From contig NZ_KE386942.1 in assembly GCF_000429705.1 (NCBI RefSeq), positions 141,241 to 205,240 of the forward strand: a DNA stretch of 64,000 nucleotides. Reading direction: 5' to 3'. This stretch comes from Alteribacter aurantiacus DSM 18675 (GTDB lineage: Bacteria; Bacillota; Bacilli; Bacillales; Salisediminibacteriaceae). The position numbers and the translations under genes were made by a program. The first letter of the stretch is position 1, and each line of letters starts with the position of its first letter. The notes beneath the pieces were generated by a model, which ran no database searches, was not told the origin of the DNA, and was given only the letters and a program-made list of their open reading frames with translations. Shown here one piece after another: positions 1 through 8,453 of the stretch.

Positions 1-10
1 GAACCCGGGA

Positions 11-95
11 ATAAACCTTTTAAACCTGGGAAAAAAGTTGAGGAACCCGTAAATCTGAGAGCCTTTCCGTAGAAAAACGACCACCTACCCGTAAA
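11..95 (-). repeat. 21-bp-period degenerate repeat array (class B), cut by window edge
   Basis: Read on the minus strand, units resembling TTTACGGGTT begin at 95, 74, 53, 32 and 11, each exactly 21 bp apart. Only the first about 11 bases of each unit are conserved. The last unit runs to the window edge, so the array continues outside. The same class occurs at 10395 and 36305, where it has six units and ends in GGATAG. Confidence 0.75.
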
Positions 96-96
96 A

Positions 97-112
97 ACCC
101 CTAGCTAGGGGT
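97..112. repeat. perfect 16-bp palindrome
   Basis: ACCCCTAGCTAGGGGT is a perfect palindrome lying downstream of the lytT-like gene (minus strand). No T-run follows on the minus strand, so a terminator role is uncertain. Confidence 0.4.
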
Positions 113-170
113 CTTGGGCTTGGGCGAGGAGGTTGAATTTGGGTGAAGCATTTCTTTTATCCTTTCTACT

Positions 171-896
171 CTAGATCTCCAACAACTGTCTAAGCTCTTT
201 TACATAATTCCGGCTTACAGGAATATCCCCTGCTCCTCCTCGGACTTTTACTTGGTAAGCGCCGTTTAACCACGGGGTGAGGGACTCGATTCGCTCAAGG
301 TTAACGAGGTAGCCTTTGTGAGTGCGAAAAAAGGAATGAGAGCCGAGCTTTTCTTCCAGTTCTCTTAAGGTTAAGCGCGTTGAGTAGCACGTTTTACCTA
401 CGCACACTTTTGTGTCTTTTCCTTCACGAAAGCAGTAATCGATCTCTTCTGGTGTTAGGTAGGTGATCGTTTCCTCTCGTTCGACGGCAAGACGTGAGAT
501 TTTTTTCGGTTCCGGATGTGCAACCATTGTTCCTTGTTGAGATGCGCGGATCCGCTCAACGGTTTCTTTGAGTTGATCTTCATCAAAAGGCTTTAGCAAG
601 TAATCGAGAGCCTCCAAGCGAAAGGCGTTTACCGCGTAGTCCGGATAAGCGGTGGCAAAGACGATTGCCGGAACTTTCTTAAGTTGTTGGAGAGACTTAG
701 CCATCTCAACGCCACTCATTTCAGCCATTTCAATGTCTAGGAAAATCACATCTGGTGCGAGCTTGAGGGCGAGCTCAAGCCCTTCTTCCCCTGAGCCGGC
801 TTGACCAACGATGTGAATATCTTTATACTCCGATAATAAATGAACGAGTTCGTGGCGACTTAGTGGTTCGTCGTCGACAATCATTGTGCGTATCAT
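171..896 (-). CDS. lytT: LytTR-family response regulator (LytT/LytR type)
   Basis: Response regulator of 241 residues. The receiver domain (about 1-120) has the acidic pair D8/D9, the phosphoacceptor D54 in FLDIEM and K102 in LLKPF. A LytTR DNA-binding domain fills about 137-241, with the typical FFRTHKGYLVNL segment. The start has a strong AGGAGG site. It follows the sensor kinase gene on the same strand across a 64-nt gap that holds a perfect hairpin. LytST systems of Firmicutes sense membrane potential or extracellular metabolites such as pyruvate; the signal and targets here cannot be read, and no lrgAB or pftAB-type target lies in the window. Confidence 0.9.
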   Translation of the reverse strand: MIRTMIVDDEPLSRHELVHLLSEYKDIHIVGQAGSGEEGLELALKLAPDVIFLDIEMAEMSGVEMAKSLQQLKKVPAIVFATAYPDYAVNAFRLEALDYLLKPFDEDQLKETVERIRASQQGTMVAHPEPKKISRLAVEREETITYLTPEEIDYCFREGKDTKVCVGKTCYSTRLTLRELEEKLGSHSFFRTHKGYLVNLERIESLTPWLNGAYQVKVRGGAGDIPVSRNYVKELRQLLEI

Positions 897-917
897 GGGC
901 GTTCTCCTCCTTTCTAA

Positions 918-959
918 AAGACAGTGAAAAAGTTCGACCTTTTACTTTTTCACTGTCTT
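918..959 (-). terminator. hairpin between lytS and lytT
   Basis: A perfect 16-bp stem (918-933 with 944-959) around a 10-base loop, followed on the minus strand by a short T-run. Lying between two genes of one operon, it probably attenuates transcription or stabilises mRNA rather than fully terminating. Its TGAAAAAGTTCGA core recurs in the hutU-hutI hairpin at 19153. Confidence 0.65.
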
Positions 960-960
960 T

Positions 961-2697
961 TTATATGGTAAAAAAGACAGTTGTGCCTTCTCCTTCCGAA
1001 CTTTCCACGTTCAGCTCGCTCGTTTGTCCGAACATGAGAGTGAGGCGGCGGTTGACGTTGTACAGACCGAGTCCGGTTCCTTCCTTTGATTCTACCGGCT
1101 GCTTTTTTACTTCCTCGAGTCGCTTCTCGCCTATGCCTGCGCCGTTGTCTCTGATTTCTACACGGGTAGCTCCATCGGTTTTCGCTTTGATGGAGACAGT
1201 GAGTTCGAACGTGTCTCGTCTTTTTTTACCTTCAAAGCCGTGTTTCATGGCGTTTTCGATGAGTGGTTGCAGGGTCATGGGCGGGACGGTCTGGCTGAGT
1301 GCATGGTTGTCCAGTTCGTATGTGACGCGTAGTGTGTCTTGAAATCGCGCCTCTTGGATCGTTAAGTATGCTTTGACGTGTTCGAGTTCGTCATGTAGGG
1401 TGGCTCGTTCTCGTTTGGTGCTCGTCAGGTTTTGCCTGAGGTAGCGGGACAATTGGAGAAGGAGCTTCCGGGCGTTGCCTGGGTCGATTCGGATCATGGA
1501 TACGATCGTGTTTAGGGCGTTGAACAAAAAGTGCGGGCTCACTTGTGCTTGAAGGGCTTTGACTTCTGCTTCGTTTGCCAGCGTTTTGAGCTCGTCTACG
1601 CGGGCCAGTTCAAGCTGGTTGCTCAAGAACCGGGATACGCCTTTGACGAGTTCTCGTTTTGTAGGTGTGATGTCTTTTTCCGAGCTCACGTAAAATTTGA
1701 GCGTGCCGATGGTGTCCCCTTCTTGCTTGAGGGGGACGATGATGCCGGCGCGGATCGGGCAGCCTGGGTGTGTGCAGGCGATGTCTTGTGATTTGGCTTC
1801 GATAATGGCTCCTGTGTCGATCACGGTTTTCGTGGCAGGTGTTTGGATCACGCTGCCCACGGGATGGTGGTCTTTCCCCTTCCCTTCAAAGGCGAGAATA
1901 CGGGTTTTGTCCGTGATCGATACGGCTACGGCTCCTACTTCTTTTACGAGAATGGCGCAGGTGGCTTTGGCCGATTCGGGTGTGAGGCCTTTACGAAGGT
2001 GGCTCACGGTTCGATCGGCAATGCGAAGAGCCCGTTCGGTTTGGGCGGCACCGATTCGCTCTTCTTCTCGCAGAACACTTCGGATGATCAGGATAAAGAT
2101 CATGGCCCCTACTCCGTTGGCGAGTATCATAGGCATGCCGATCATTTGCACGAGGGCGAGAGCTTGATCAAAGGGGTTGGCGACCAACAGAATAATGCCC
2201 ATTTGAATGGCTTCACAAAGGGCTCCAACTCCAAGTGCCACGGGTAAAGAAACGATTCGCTTCTTTTTGACGAATCGGTGAACAAGACCTGCGAGCATGC
2301 CCGCAATGACGGCGGAGATTCCGCACGCAAAGGCGGTGTAGCCTCCTAGGGCATAGCGATGGGCTCCGGCGATGATTCCTGCTCCTGTGCCGACGCGCCA
2401 ACCGCCGAGAAGGCCGGCCACCACGATACCGATGACGCGGGAGTTTGCGAGAGCTTCGTCGTCGGCCAGGTCCCATGTCCAAACGTTGAAGGTATGGTCG
2501 TTCGGGCTCACCGCAAGGCCCGTATATGTACCGATGATGCCAAACAATCCGAATAAGAGCGTAATTTTGAGTCGTTGAGTAAACGTCACGTCGTACCGGT
2601 CGAGAATGTGGCGAAAATAAGTGATCCGGGTCATGAGAAAGGCGACGGTGACGATGATCCCCAGGCGTTCGAGCATGAGGATGAGGAGCTCTGTCAT
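961..2697 (-). CDS. lytS: LytS-type sensor histidine kinase
   Basis: Protein of 578 residues in the LytS layout: an N-terminal multi-pass 5TM-5TMR_LYT sensor (about 1-210), a GAF-like domain (about 225-365), a His_kinase domain with the phosphoacceptor in VSPHFLFNAL (about residue 390), then an HATPase_c domain with the N-box IENAMKHG and GTGLGLYNV. It sits in the membrane and would phosphorylate the LytTR regulator encoded next to it. Length and domain order are normal for LytS/YpdA kinases. Its promoter side shares the intergenic region with a 21-bp repeat array and the divergent SAM-riboswitch operon. Confidence 0.9.
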   Translation of the reverse strand: MTELLILMLERLGIIVTVAFLMTRITYFRHILDRYDVTFTQRLKITLLFGLFGIIGTYTGLAVSPNDHTFNVWTWDLADDEALANSRVIGIVVAGLLGGWRVGTGAGIIAGAHRYALGGYTAFACGISAVIAGMLAGLVHRFVKKKRIVSLPVALGVGALCEAIQMGIILLVANPFDQALALVQMIGMPMILANGVGAMIFILIIRSVLREEERIGAAQTERALRIADRTVSHLRKGLTPESAKATCAILVKEVGAVAVSITDKTRILAFEGKGKDHHPVGSVIQTPATKTVIDTGAIIEAKSQDIACTHPGCPIRAGIIVPLKQEGDTIGTLKFYVSSEKDITPTKRELVKGVSRFLSNQLELARVDELKTLANEAEVKALQAQVSPHFLFNALNTIVSMIRIDPGNARKLLLQLSRYLRQNLTSTKRERATLHDELEHVKAYLTIQEARFQDTLRVTYELDNHALSQTVPPMTLQPLIENAMKHGFEGKKRRDTFELTVSIKAKTDGATRVEIRDNGAGIGEKRLEEVKKQPVESKEGTGLGLYNVNRRLTLMFGQTSELNVESSEGEGTTVFFTI

Positions 2698-2813
2698 TGG
2701 GTTAGCTCCTTTCGTGTGTTCGATTGATTGTTTTTACTATGTCCCAATATCTAATAGTACATGATAGAGGATTGGGGTGGGGTTGGGAAGGGGGTTTTTG
2801 GGGGTGGGGTGCT

Positions 2814-2896
2814 TTGGTCGAGTTAGGGGCGGCTTTAGTCGAGTTAGCTCCTCCTTTAGTCGAGTTAGCCTCCTTTTAACCGAATTCCTCCCCTAC
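2814..2896 (+). repeat. 21-bp-period degenerate repeat array (class A)
   Basis: Units with core TTAGTCGAGTTAG start at 2814, 2835, 2856 and, in weaker form, 2876. The first three are exactly 21 bp apart, and the remaining about 8 bases of each unit are not conserved. It lies between lytS and the promoter of the SAM-riboswitch operon. Confidence 0.8.
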
Positions 2897-2930
2897 TCCC
2901 CCCTTTTCTCGACAAAAAATCAGAATAGTA

Positions 2931-2959
2931 TTGACATTCTGATTTATTCCTACTAAGAT
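2931..2959 (+). promoter_or_regulatory. sigma-A promoter of the SAM-riboswitch operon
   Basis: TTGACA at 2931-2936 and TAAGAT at 2954-2959, separated by 17 bp, sit about 40 bp upstream of the riboswitch aptamer. The -35 is perfect and the spacing ideal. Confidence 0.8.
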
Positions 2960-2998
2960 AGCGTTATCGATTTAAACAAATAAAGCATGATCTTGATT

Positions 2999-3110
2999 CC
3001 TTATCAAGAGCGGCGGAGGGACTGGCCCGATGAAGCCCGGCAACCACTGTAAGCGCGATTACAGAAAGGTGCCAATTCCTGACGAGCACAATTGTGCTCC
3101 GAAGATAAGG
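2999..3110 (+). ncRNA. SAM-I (S-box) riboswitch aptamer
   Basis: All the conserved S-box blocks are present in order: a P1 strand with TTATCAAGAG, the GGAGGGA and TGGCCC blocks, GATGAAGCCCGGCAACC, AAGGTGCCAATTCC, and the closing GATAAG that pairs with the start. This RNA class binds S-adenosylmethionine and normally ends transcription when SAM is plentiful. The terminator at 3132 supports that mode. It controls a nucleoside-type transporter operon, an unusual target for this class. Confidence 0.95.
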
Positions 3111-3131
3111 GGGAGTACTGTTCTTTTAAGT

Positions 3132-3159
3132 CTCTTCCTTTTTCGGAAGAGGCTTTTTT
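3132..3159 (+). terminator. riboswitch expression-platform terminator
   Basis: A 7-bp stem (3132-3138 with 3145-3151) followed by a T-run at 3154-3159, 22 nt beyond the aptamer and 43 nt before the first gene. This is the expected position for S-box attenuation. Confidence 0.85.
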
Positions 3160-3201
3160 ATTTTTACCCACACAAAAACTCACAAGAAAGTAGGGACATT
3201 C

Positions 3202-4233
3202 ATGAAAATCAAATTATTGGCTTTTTTATCACTAGCGGTACTTCTTGTTTTAGCAGCATGCGGGGGAAACGAGGAGCCTGAAGTAGAAGCGAGTGCCGAA
3301 GCCGATGGTGGCGACGAGCTCCGAGTGGCACTTATCCTCCCTGAACGAATCGGAGTGAATCCGTTCTTTCAACAGATGGACGAAGGAGCGAATGTTGCCG
3401 CTGAGGAATACGGGGTCAGTGTAAATACGATTGAGTCCACTGACTATGCGGCGATTGAAGATAACCTGCGTGTGGCGATTTCTGAAGGGTACGACTTGAT
3501 CATCACGTCGTCATTTGAATCAGAAGATGCATTGACGAAAGTGGCTTCTGAAAATCCGGATCAGCAGTTTGCCATCATTGATACGGTTGTGGATCTACCA
3601 AATGTTCAAAGTGTCACATTTAAAGAACACGAAGCGGCTTACCTCCTCGGGGCGGCTGCCGGTTTATCTACAGAAACCAACAAGGTAGGTATGATTGCCG
3701 CGGCAGACATTCCACTGTTGCAAAAATGGACCGTCGGATTTGAAGAAGGATTGAAGAAAACGAACCCTGACGCTGAGTTTCTCCTCAATTATGTAGGTGG
3801 TTTTGACGATCCGGCCAGGGCAAAAGAGTTGGCCCTCCTGCAAGCCTCAAACGGAGCTGATTTCATTGCAGGTGCTGCCGCCGTTGGGGACCTGGGTGTC
3901 TTTGAAGCAGCAGCAGAAGTAGGATTTTACACGTCCGGTCAAGACATCGACCGTACTGTCGTCAACCCGGATCATGTTGTTTTATCCCAGCTGAAAGGAA
4001 CAGACGCAGCTGCATACGAAACGATCAAGTCGTTCGTGGAAGGCACTTTTGAACCGGGCGTTGTCGCGTATGGATTGGAAGACGAAGGCGTCGGGGTGAC
4101 CTACATTACGCACGAAAGTGAAACTCCTCTTCATGACTTTGTATCAGAAGACGTGATTGAGGAAGTGAAGCAAATAAAAGACCAAATCATCGCTGGTGAA
4201 TTGGTAGTTGAAAATCCCCTATCTGGGGAGTAA
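3202..4233 (+). CDS. BMP-family substrate-binding lipoprotein (NupN/Med-like)
   Basis: Lipoprotein of 343 residues with signal peptide and lipobox (LVLAAC, Cys about 20), then a BMP/Med domain (basic membrane protein, PF02608) with the ALILPERIGVNPFF start, a GGFDD segment and a GADFIAGAA segment. BMP proteins are the extracellular receptors of nucleoside ABC importers such as NupNOPQ, which carries guanosine in B. subtilis. First gene after the SAM riboswitch, followed by its ATPase and two permeases. The substrate is not determined; the riboswitch suggests a methionine- or SAM-related nucleoside (inference). Confidence 0.85.
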   Translation: MKIKLLAFLSLAVLLVLAACGGNEEPEVEASAEADGGDELRVALILPERIGVNPFFQQMDEGANVAAEEYGVSVNTIESTDYAAIEDNLRVAISEGYDLIITSSFESEDALTKVASENPDQQFAIIDTVVDLPNVQSVTFKEHEAAYLLGAAAGLSTETNKVGMIAAADIPLLQKWTVGFEEGLKKTNPDAEFLLNYVGGFDDPARAKELALLQASNGADFIAGAAAVGDLGVFEAAAEVGFYTSGQDIDRTVVNPDHVVLSQLKGTDAAAYETIKSFVEGTFEPGVVAYGLEDEGVGVTYITHESETPLHDFVSEDVIEEVKQIKDQIIAGELVVENPLSGE

Positions 4234-4238
4234 ACCCT

Positions 4239-4269
4239 TGAGAAAGTTCATGTAACATGAACTTTCTCA
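4239..4269 (+). terminator. intra-operon hairpin after the binding-protein gene
   Basis: A perfect 14-bp stem (TGAGAAAGTTCATG and its complement) around a 3-base loop, five bases after the lipoprotein stop. Such hairpins after ABC binding-protein genes usually protect the upstream mRNA and lower expression of the downstream genes. Confidence 0.7.
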
Positions 4270-4299
4270 CTGCATTTTTTACATACGAGGTGGAAGTGG

Positions 4300-5814
4300 A
4301 TGAGTGAACGAATTTTGATGAAGAATGTAACAAAAAAGTATGGAGATTTTTATGCCAACAATGAAATCACGTTCTCTCTTCAAGACGCTGAAATTCATGC
4401 CATTATAGGGGAAAACGGTGCCGGAAAAACCACCCTTATGCGAATCCTTTACGGCCTTGAAGAACAGACGTCAGGCAGCCTTTATGTTAACGGCAAACCG
4501 GTCCGTTTTTCTTCACCAACGGAGGCGATCAAGCGCGGGATTGGCATGGTCCACCAACATTTTATGCTGTTTCCGCATTTGACGGTGGCTGAAAACATCG
4601 TCATCGGACATGAGCCTTCATCCGCCGGTTTATTTAACCGAAAAAAAGCAGTCTCCCAAGTGAAAGAGCTCGCCGCTTCATACAAAATGACCATCGACCC
4701 AACTAAAAAAGTAAAACATTGTTCCGTTGGGGAGCAGCAGCGCATTGAAATTCTCAAGGTTCTGTATCAAGGGGCTGAAACCATTATTCTTGACGAGCCC
4801 ACGGCCGTTTTAACACCTCACGAAGTTAAGGGGCTTATGGACACGTTAAAGCTTCTTGCTACTTCCGGAAAAAGTATCATCATCATTACTCACAAGTTAA
4901 AAGAAGTAATGGCCTGTGCCAATCGGATTACGGTCCTTCGAAACGGCGAAGTGACGGGCAGCCGGCACGTGGATGAAACGTCTGAAGATGAATTGGCCAC
5001 TCTCATGGTCGGCCGCGATCTAAAGGAGGTGCCTCCTCGCGCGGCACAAAACGGGGCCACACACCTTGAAGTAAAGAACGTTGTGGTCGGAGAAAAAGGA
5101 GAAAAGCCTACTCTCCATCATGTGTCTCTTCAAGTAAAACAAGGTGAGATTGTCGGAATTGCCGGGGTTTCAGGCAATGGGCAATCGGAATTAATTCAAG
5201 CGATTACGGGGCTTATTCCGATTGAGTCAGGAGACGTGACAATGGATGGGGAGTCGGTAAATGAACTGACTGTTTACGAACGACGGCAAAAAGGCATCTC
5301 TCACATCCCGGAAGATCGGTATCAATGGGGCATCGCCAAAAGTGCCTCCGTTGCAGAAAATGCCCTCATGGGGTACCAATATATCGACGCTTATCAAAGC
5401 GTGCGCGGGGTAATCAATAGGCGTAGGTTTCGCCCTCTTGTGACCAAATGGATCGAGCAGTTCGCGATTAAGACGAACTCTCTGCAACAGCAGATCGATC
5501 AATTATCTGGCGGTAACATTCAAAAGCTGGTCGTCGCTCGTGAACTTGGTCATGAATCTTCTTTTTTGATCGCGGCAGAGCCTACACGAGGCGTTGATAT
5601 CGGCGCCATGGAACGTATTCATGAAGCCCTGATTGAGAGGAGAAACGAAGGAGCATCCATTCTTCTCGTCTCCTCTGAGTTGAGCGAGATTCGCACCCTC
5701 TCTGACCGAATCGTTGTCATGTTTGAAGGGAAAATCGTTGGAGAGCTGTCCAGAGATGAAGCAACCGAAGAGAAAATCAGCATCTTAATGGCCGGAGGGA
5801 CCGTTCATGCGTAA
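4300..5814 (+). CDS. nucleoside-type ABC transporter ATPase (two ATP-binding domains)
   Basis: Protein of 504 residues with two fused ABC domains, as in NupO/YufO and sugar-type importers. The first half has Walker A GENGAGKTT, signature SVGEQQR and Walker B ILDEPTAVLTP; the second has the degenerate GVSGNGQSEL, signature LSGGNIQK and AAEPTRGVDIG. It would energise the two permeases that follow; the first of these overlaps it by 8 nt, which implies translational coupling. Confidence 0.9.
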   Translation: MSERILMKNVTKKYGDFYANNEITFSLQDAEIHAIIGENGAGKTTLMRILYGLEEQTSGSLYVNGKPVRFSSPTEAIKRGIGMVHQHFMLFPHLTVAENIVIGHEPSSAGLFNRKKAVSQVKELAASYKMTIDPTKKVKHCSVGEQQRIEILKVLYQGAETIILDEPTAVLTPHEVKGLMDTLKLLATSGKSIIIITHKLKEVMACANRITVLRNGEVTGSRHVDETSEDELATLMVGRDLKEVPPRAAQNGATHLEVKNVVVGEKGEKPTLHHVSLQVKQGEIVGIAGVSGNGQSELIQAITGLIPIESGDVTMDGESVNELTVYERRQKGISHIPEDRYQWGIAKSASVAENALMGYQYIDAYQSVRGVINRRRFRPLVTKWIEQFAIKTNSLQQQIDQLSGGNIQKLVVARELGHESSFLIAAEPTRGVDIGAMERIHEALIERRNEGASILLVSSELSEIRTLSDRIVVMFEGKIVGELSRDEATEEKISILMAGGTVHA

Positions 5815-6871
5815 CGAACAGATTCAAACCATTCTACAATTAACAATCGCAATTACGATTGGTGCCGTGGTAGGGGCTATCGCCATGATTGTTTCCGGTG
5901 CGCCTGTGATTACTACATACATTCAAATGTGGAACGGGGCATTCGGCAACTTCTACCTCTTCTCTTCCACATTGGCAAATGCGACACCGATTTTGCTTAT
6001 CGCTTTAGGAGTCGGCATTGCGTTTCGCGCCGGTGTATTCAACCTTGGCGGGGAAGGTCAAATGGTTTTAGCCGCCGTGACTGCGTCTTTGGTCGCGATC
6101 TATTTACCAGGGCCGGGCTTTGTTAAAGTGCTTGCCGCCATCACGACCGGCTTTCTTGTGGGGGGCGGACTGTCCATGCTTGCCGGATGGATGGAGTCTA
6201 GGTTTCAAATTCAACTGATCATCTCAACTCTTTTGTTGAATTACATTGTCGTGTTGTTCGCCAGTTACTTGGTAAGCTTTCCGTTTCAAGATCGAACGGG
6301 ATCAGCCGCTCTTTCACAAACGGCCATGCTCGATCCGGCCGCCCGGCTTCCAAAGCTCTTTACCGGGATGACGGTTCATTGGGGCTTTGTGATTGCCCTA
6401 TTATTGGCGGTCGTTTTATACGTGATGTTGAAGCACACCTCCTTTGGGTACGACATTATGATGAGTGGAAAAAATGCGTCATTTGCTTTTTACGGGGGCG
6501 TATCGAAAACAAAAATGATGTTACACAGCATGCTCATTAGTGGCGGGCTCGCAGGCCTTGCAGGGGTGTTTGAAGTCCTTGGATCTCAATACCGGTTCGT
6601 TGACGGTTCTCTCACAGACCCCGGTTACGCTTGGTCCGGGATTATGGCCGCCCTTTTAGCCAAATCCCATCCACTTGCCATTGTATTTGCTTCCTTGTTT
6701 CTCGGGGCTCTTCACACGGGTTCACTTGGGCTCGAACGAAACACGGATGTGCCTCTTGAAATTGCTAATGTGATTAAAGCAACACTCATCTTGTTTATCA
6801 CTGCAAAATTCAGCATCACGTGGTGGCAACGACGAAAGAAAGCGGGGGTGAGCACGAGTGGAACTGTTTGA
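5807..6871 (+). CDS. ABC transporter permease (NupP/YufP-like)
   Basis: Hydrophobic protein of 354 residues in the BPD_transp_2 family (PF02653), with about nine membrane spans. The loop GVGIAFRAGVFNLGGEGQ carries the ATPase-contact region typical of nucleoside permeases (GxFNxGxEGQ). It overlaps both neighbours, so it is an integral part of the SAM-riboswitch operon and forms the membrane channel with the next gene. Confidence 0.9.
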   Translation: MRNEQIQTILQLTIAITIGAVVGAIAMIVSGAPVITTYIQMWNGAFGNFYLFSSTLANATPILLIALGVGIAFRAGVFNLGGEGQMVLAAVTASLVAIYLPGPGFVKVLAAITTGFLVGGGLSMLAGWMESRFQIQLIISTLLLNYIVVLFASYLVSFPFQDRTGSAALSQTAMLDPAARLPKLFTGMTVHWGFVIALLLAVVLYVMLKHTSFGYDIMMSGKNASFAFYGGVSKTKMMLHSMLISGGLAGLAGVFEVLGSQYRFVDGSLTDPGYAWSGIMAALLAKSHPLAIVFASLFLGALHTGSLGLERNTDVPLEIANVIKATLILFITAKFSITWWQRRKKAGVSTSGTV

Positions 6872-7775
6872 TTTATCGTTACTTCATTCAACAATGCGCA
6901 TGTTTACACCGATCCTTTTGGCAGCATTGGGCGGCTTGTTATGTGCAAGAGTGGGCGTGTTTAACGTCGGCCTCGAGGGGCTTGTATTAATCGGGGCGTT
7001 CAGTGCGATTGTGGGGAACTACTTTACAGATAACTTGATTGTGGCCGTGACTGTGGCCATGTTGTCAGGAATGATCTTTTCTTTTTTGCTCGCCTTCATG
7101 ACCATTCAGTTAAAGGCAAACGAAATTGTCGTGGGGATCGCCATCAACTTCCTCGCTCTCGGGCTTACGACGTTTCTACTGAGAACCATTTTTGATGTAA
7201 AAGGGGCTTTTTATGATTCGTCCATGAGAGGACTGCCCCGCGTTGATGTCCCACTACTTTCGGACATCCCTGCCGTTGGTGTTTTGTTTCAAAGTCAGAC
7301 GCCTCTCGTTTACGTGGCTCTCGCTCTTCCATTTGTTCTTTACTTCTTTTTATATAAAACCGTAGCCGGTTTTCGCTTGCTAAGTGTCGGGTACAATCAA
7401 GCAGCTGCAAACAGTCTTGGTATTCGCACAAACGCAATCAAGTACGGTGCTCTCGGTCTTAGTGGCTTATTATGCGGCTTGGCCGGTGCTCAACTCTCAC
7501 TCGGGCAAGTAACGATGTTTTCAGAAGGGATGACAGCGGGTCGGGGGTTTGTCGCACTCGTTGCGACGATGCTTGGGCAGTCCCACCCGTTCGGCGTGCT
7601 CGGAGCAAGCTTTTTATTCGGACTGGCCGATGCCATAAGTACCCGTCTTCAGAGCATTTCGATCCCAACTCAACTTACAAGCATGTTGCCTTATATCTTA
7701 ACCTTACTTGTCATGTTCTTCGTCCGAGGACGAGGGGTTGAAACGAACTATTCAAACGAACAAAGTTCACGTTAA
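6858..7775 (+). CDS. ABC transporter permease (NupQ/YufQ-like)
   Basis: Second BPD_transp_2 permease, 305 residues, GTG start overlapping the previous gene by 14 nt. The loop CARVGVFNVGLEGL is the second copy of the family signature. Together with the preceding gene it would make the heterodimeric channel of a nucleoside importer. The next gene begins 15 nt after its stop behind an AAAGGAG site, so transcription probably continues. Confidence 0.9.
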   Translation: MELFDLSLLHSTMRMFTPILLAALGGLLCARVGVFNVGLEGLVLIGAFSAIVGNYFTDNLIVAVTVAMLSGMIFSFLLAFMTIQLKANEIVVGIAINFLALGLTTFLLRTIFDVKGAFYDSSMRGLPRVDVPLLSDIPAVGVLFQSQTPLVYVALALPFVLYFFLYKTVAGFRLLSVGYNQAAANSLGIRTNAIKYGALGLSGLLCGLAGAQLSLGQVTMFSEGMTAGRGFVALVATMLGQSHPFGVLGASFLFGLADAISTRLQSISIPTQLTSMLPYILTLLVMFFVRGRGVETNYSNEQSSR

Positions 7776-7790
7776 AGGAGATGAGAATTG

Positions 7791-8453
7791 ATGAATAAAG
7801 CCGATCGTATCAAAAAGATGAAAGTCCCTAAAGTCGATCCAGCACACAATGGTCGTTTACCAACTGGCCAAGTATTGACTGAACGTTTCCCGATCTTACA
7901 CGAAGGGGACGTGCCGGAATACAACTTGGATGACTGGACGTTAAAAGTGACTGGAAAAGTGAACAAAGAAATCACCGTCACGTATGAGGACATCATGAAG
8001 ATGCCTCAAACGGATGTGACCTGTGACATTCACTGCGTTACCAGGTGGTCACGGTTTGACAACACGTTTTCGGGTGTGTTGTTCGAAGACTTTTTAAAGG
8101 AACTTGGCATCGAACCAGAAAGCAACTACGTGATGCTTCACGGGGATATTGGCTATACGTCCAACATTGAACTAAAAGACTTAATGGAAAAAGACATTCT
8201 TCTTGCTCATAGCTTTGAAGGAAAGCCGTTGACGAAAAAACACGGCTGGCCTCTACGACTCGTTGTGCCTCATCTTTATTTTTGGAAAAGCGTGAAGTGG
8301 CTTCGAGGCTTTGAATTTATGGATGAAAACGCACCGGGATTTTGGGAAGACAACGGATTTCATTTGCGGGGAGACCCGTTCAAGGAAGAACGCTTTTCCG
8401 GTGAAGACTTGCCAATTCCTGAAGATGAATGGGAGAAAAAAGACTATGACTAA
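7791..8453 (+). CDS. COG2041 molybdopterin-dependent oxidoreductase, cytosolic (YuiH-like)
   Basis: Protein of 220 residues consisting of one oxidoreductase molybdopterin-binding domain (PF00174). The segment CDIHCVTRWS carries the conserved Cys that ligates molybdenum in the sulfite oxidase/MsrP superfamily. It has no signal peptide or Tat motif and lacks the C-terminal dimerisation domain, so it is the short YuiH-type form. Its reaction is unknown; relatives oxidise sulfite or reduce sulfoxides. The place in a SAM-controlled transporter operon suggests a sulfur-containing substrate (inference). ATG at 7791 is preferred over TTG at 7788. Confidence 0.85.
   Translation: MNKADRIKKMKVPKVDPAHNGRLPTGQVLTERFPILHEGDVPEYNLDDWTLKVTGKVNKEITVTYEDIMKMPQTDVTCDIHCVTRWSRFDNTFSGVLFEDFLKELGIEPESNYVMLHGDIGYTSNIELKDLMEKDILLAHSFEGKPLTKKHGWPLRLVVPHLYFWKSVKWLRGFEFMDENAPGFWEDNGFHLRGDPFKEERFSGEDLPIPEDEWEKKDYD

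Noticed and set aside
863..2578. Several open frames on the plus strand opposite lytS and lytT
   Set aside because: They mirror the codons of the minus-strand genes, have no ribosome sites and no recognisable protein features.
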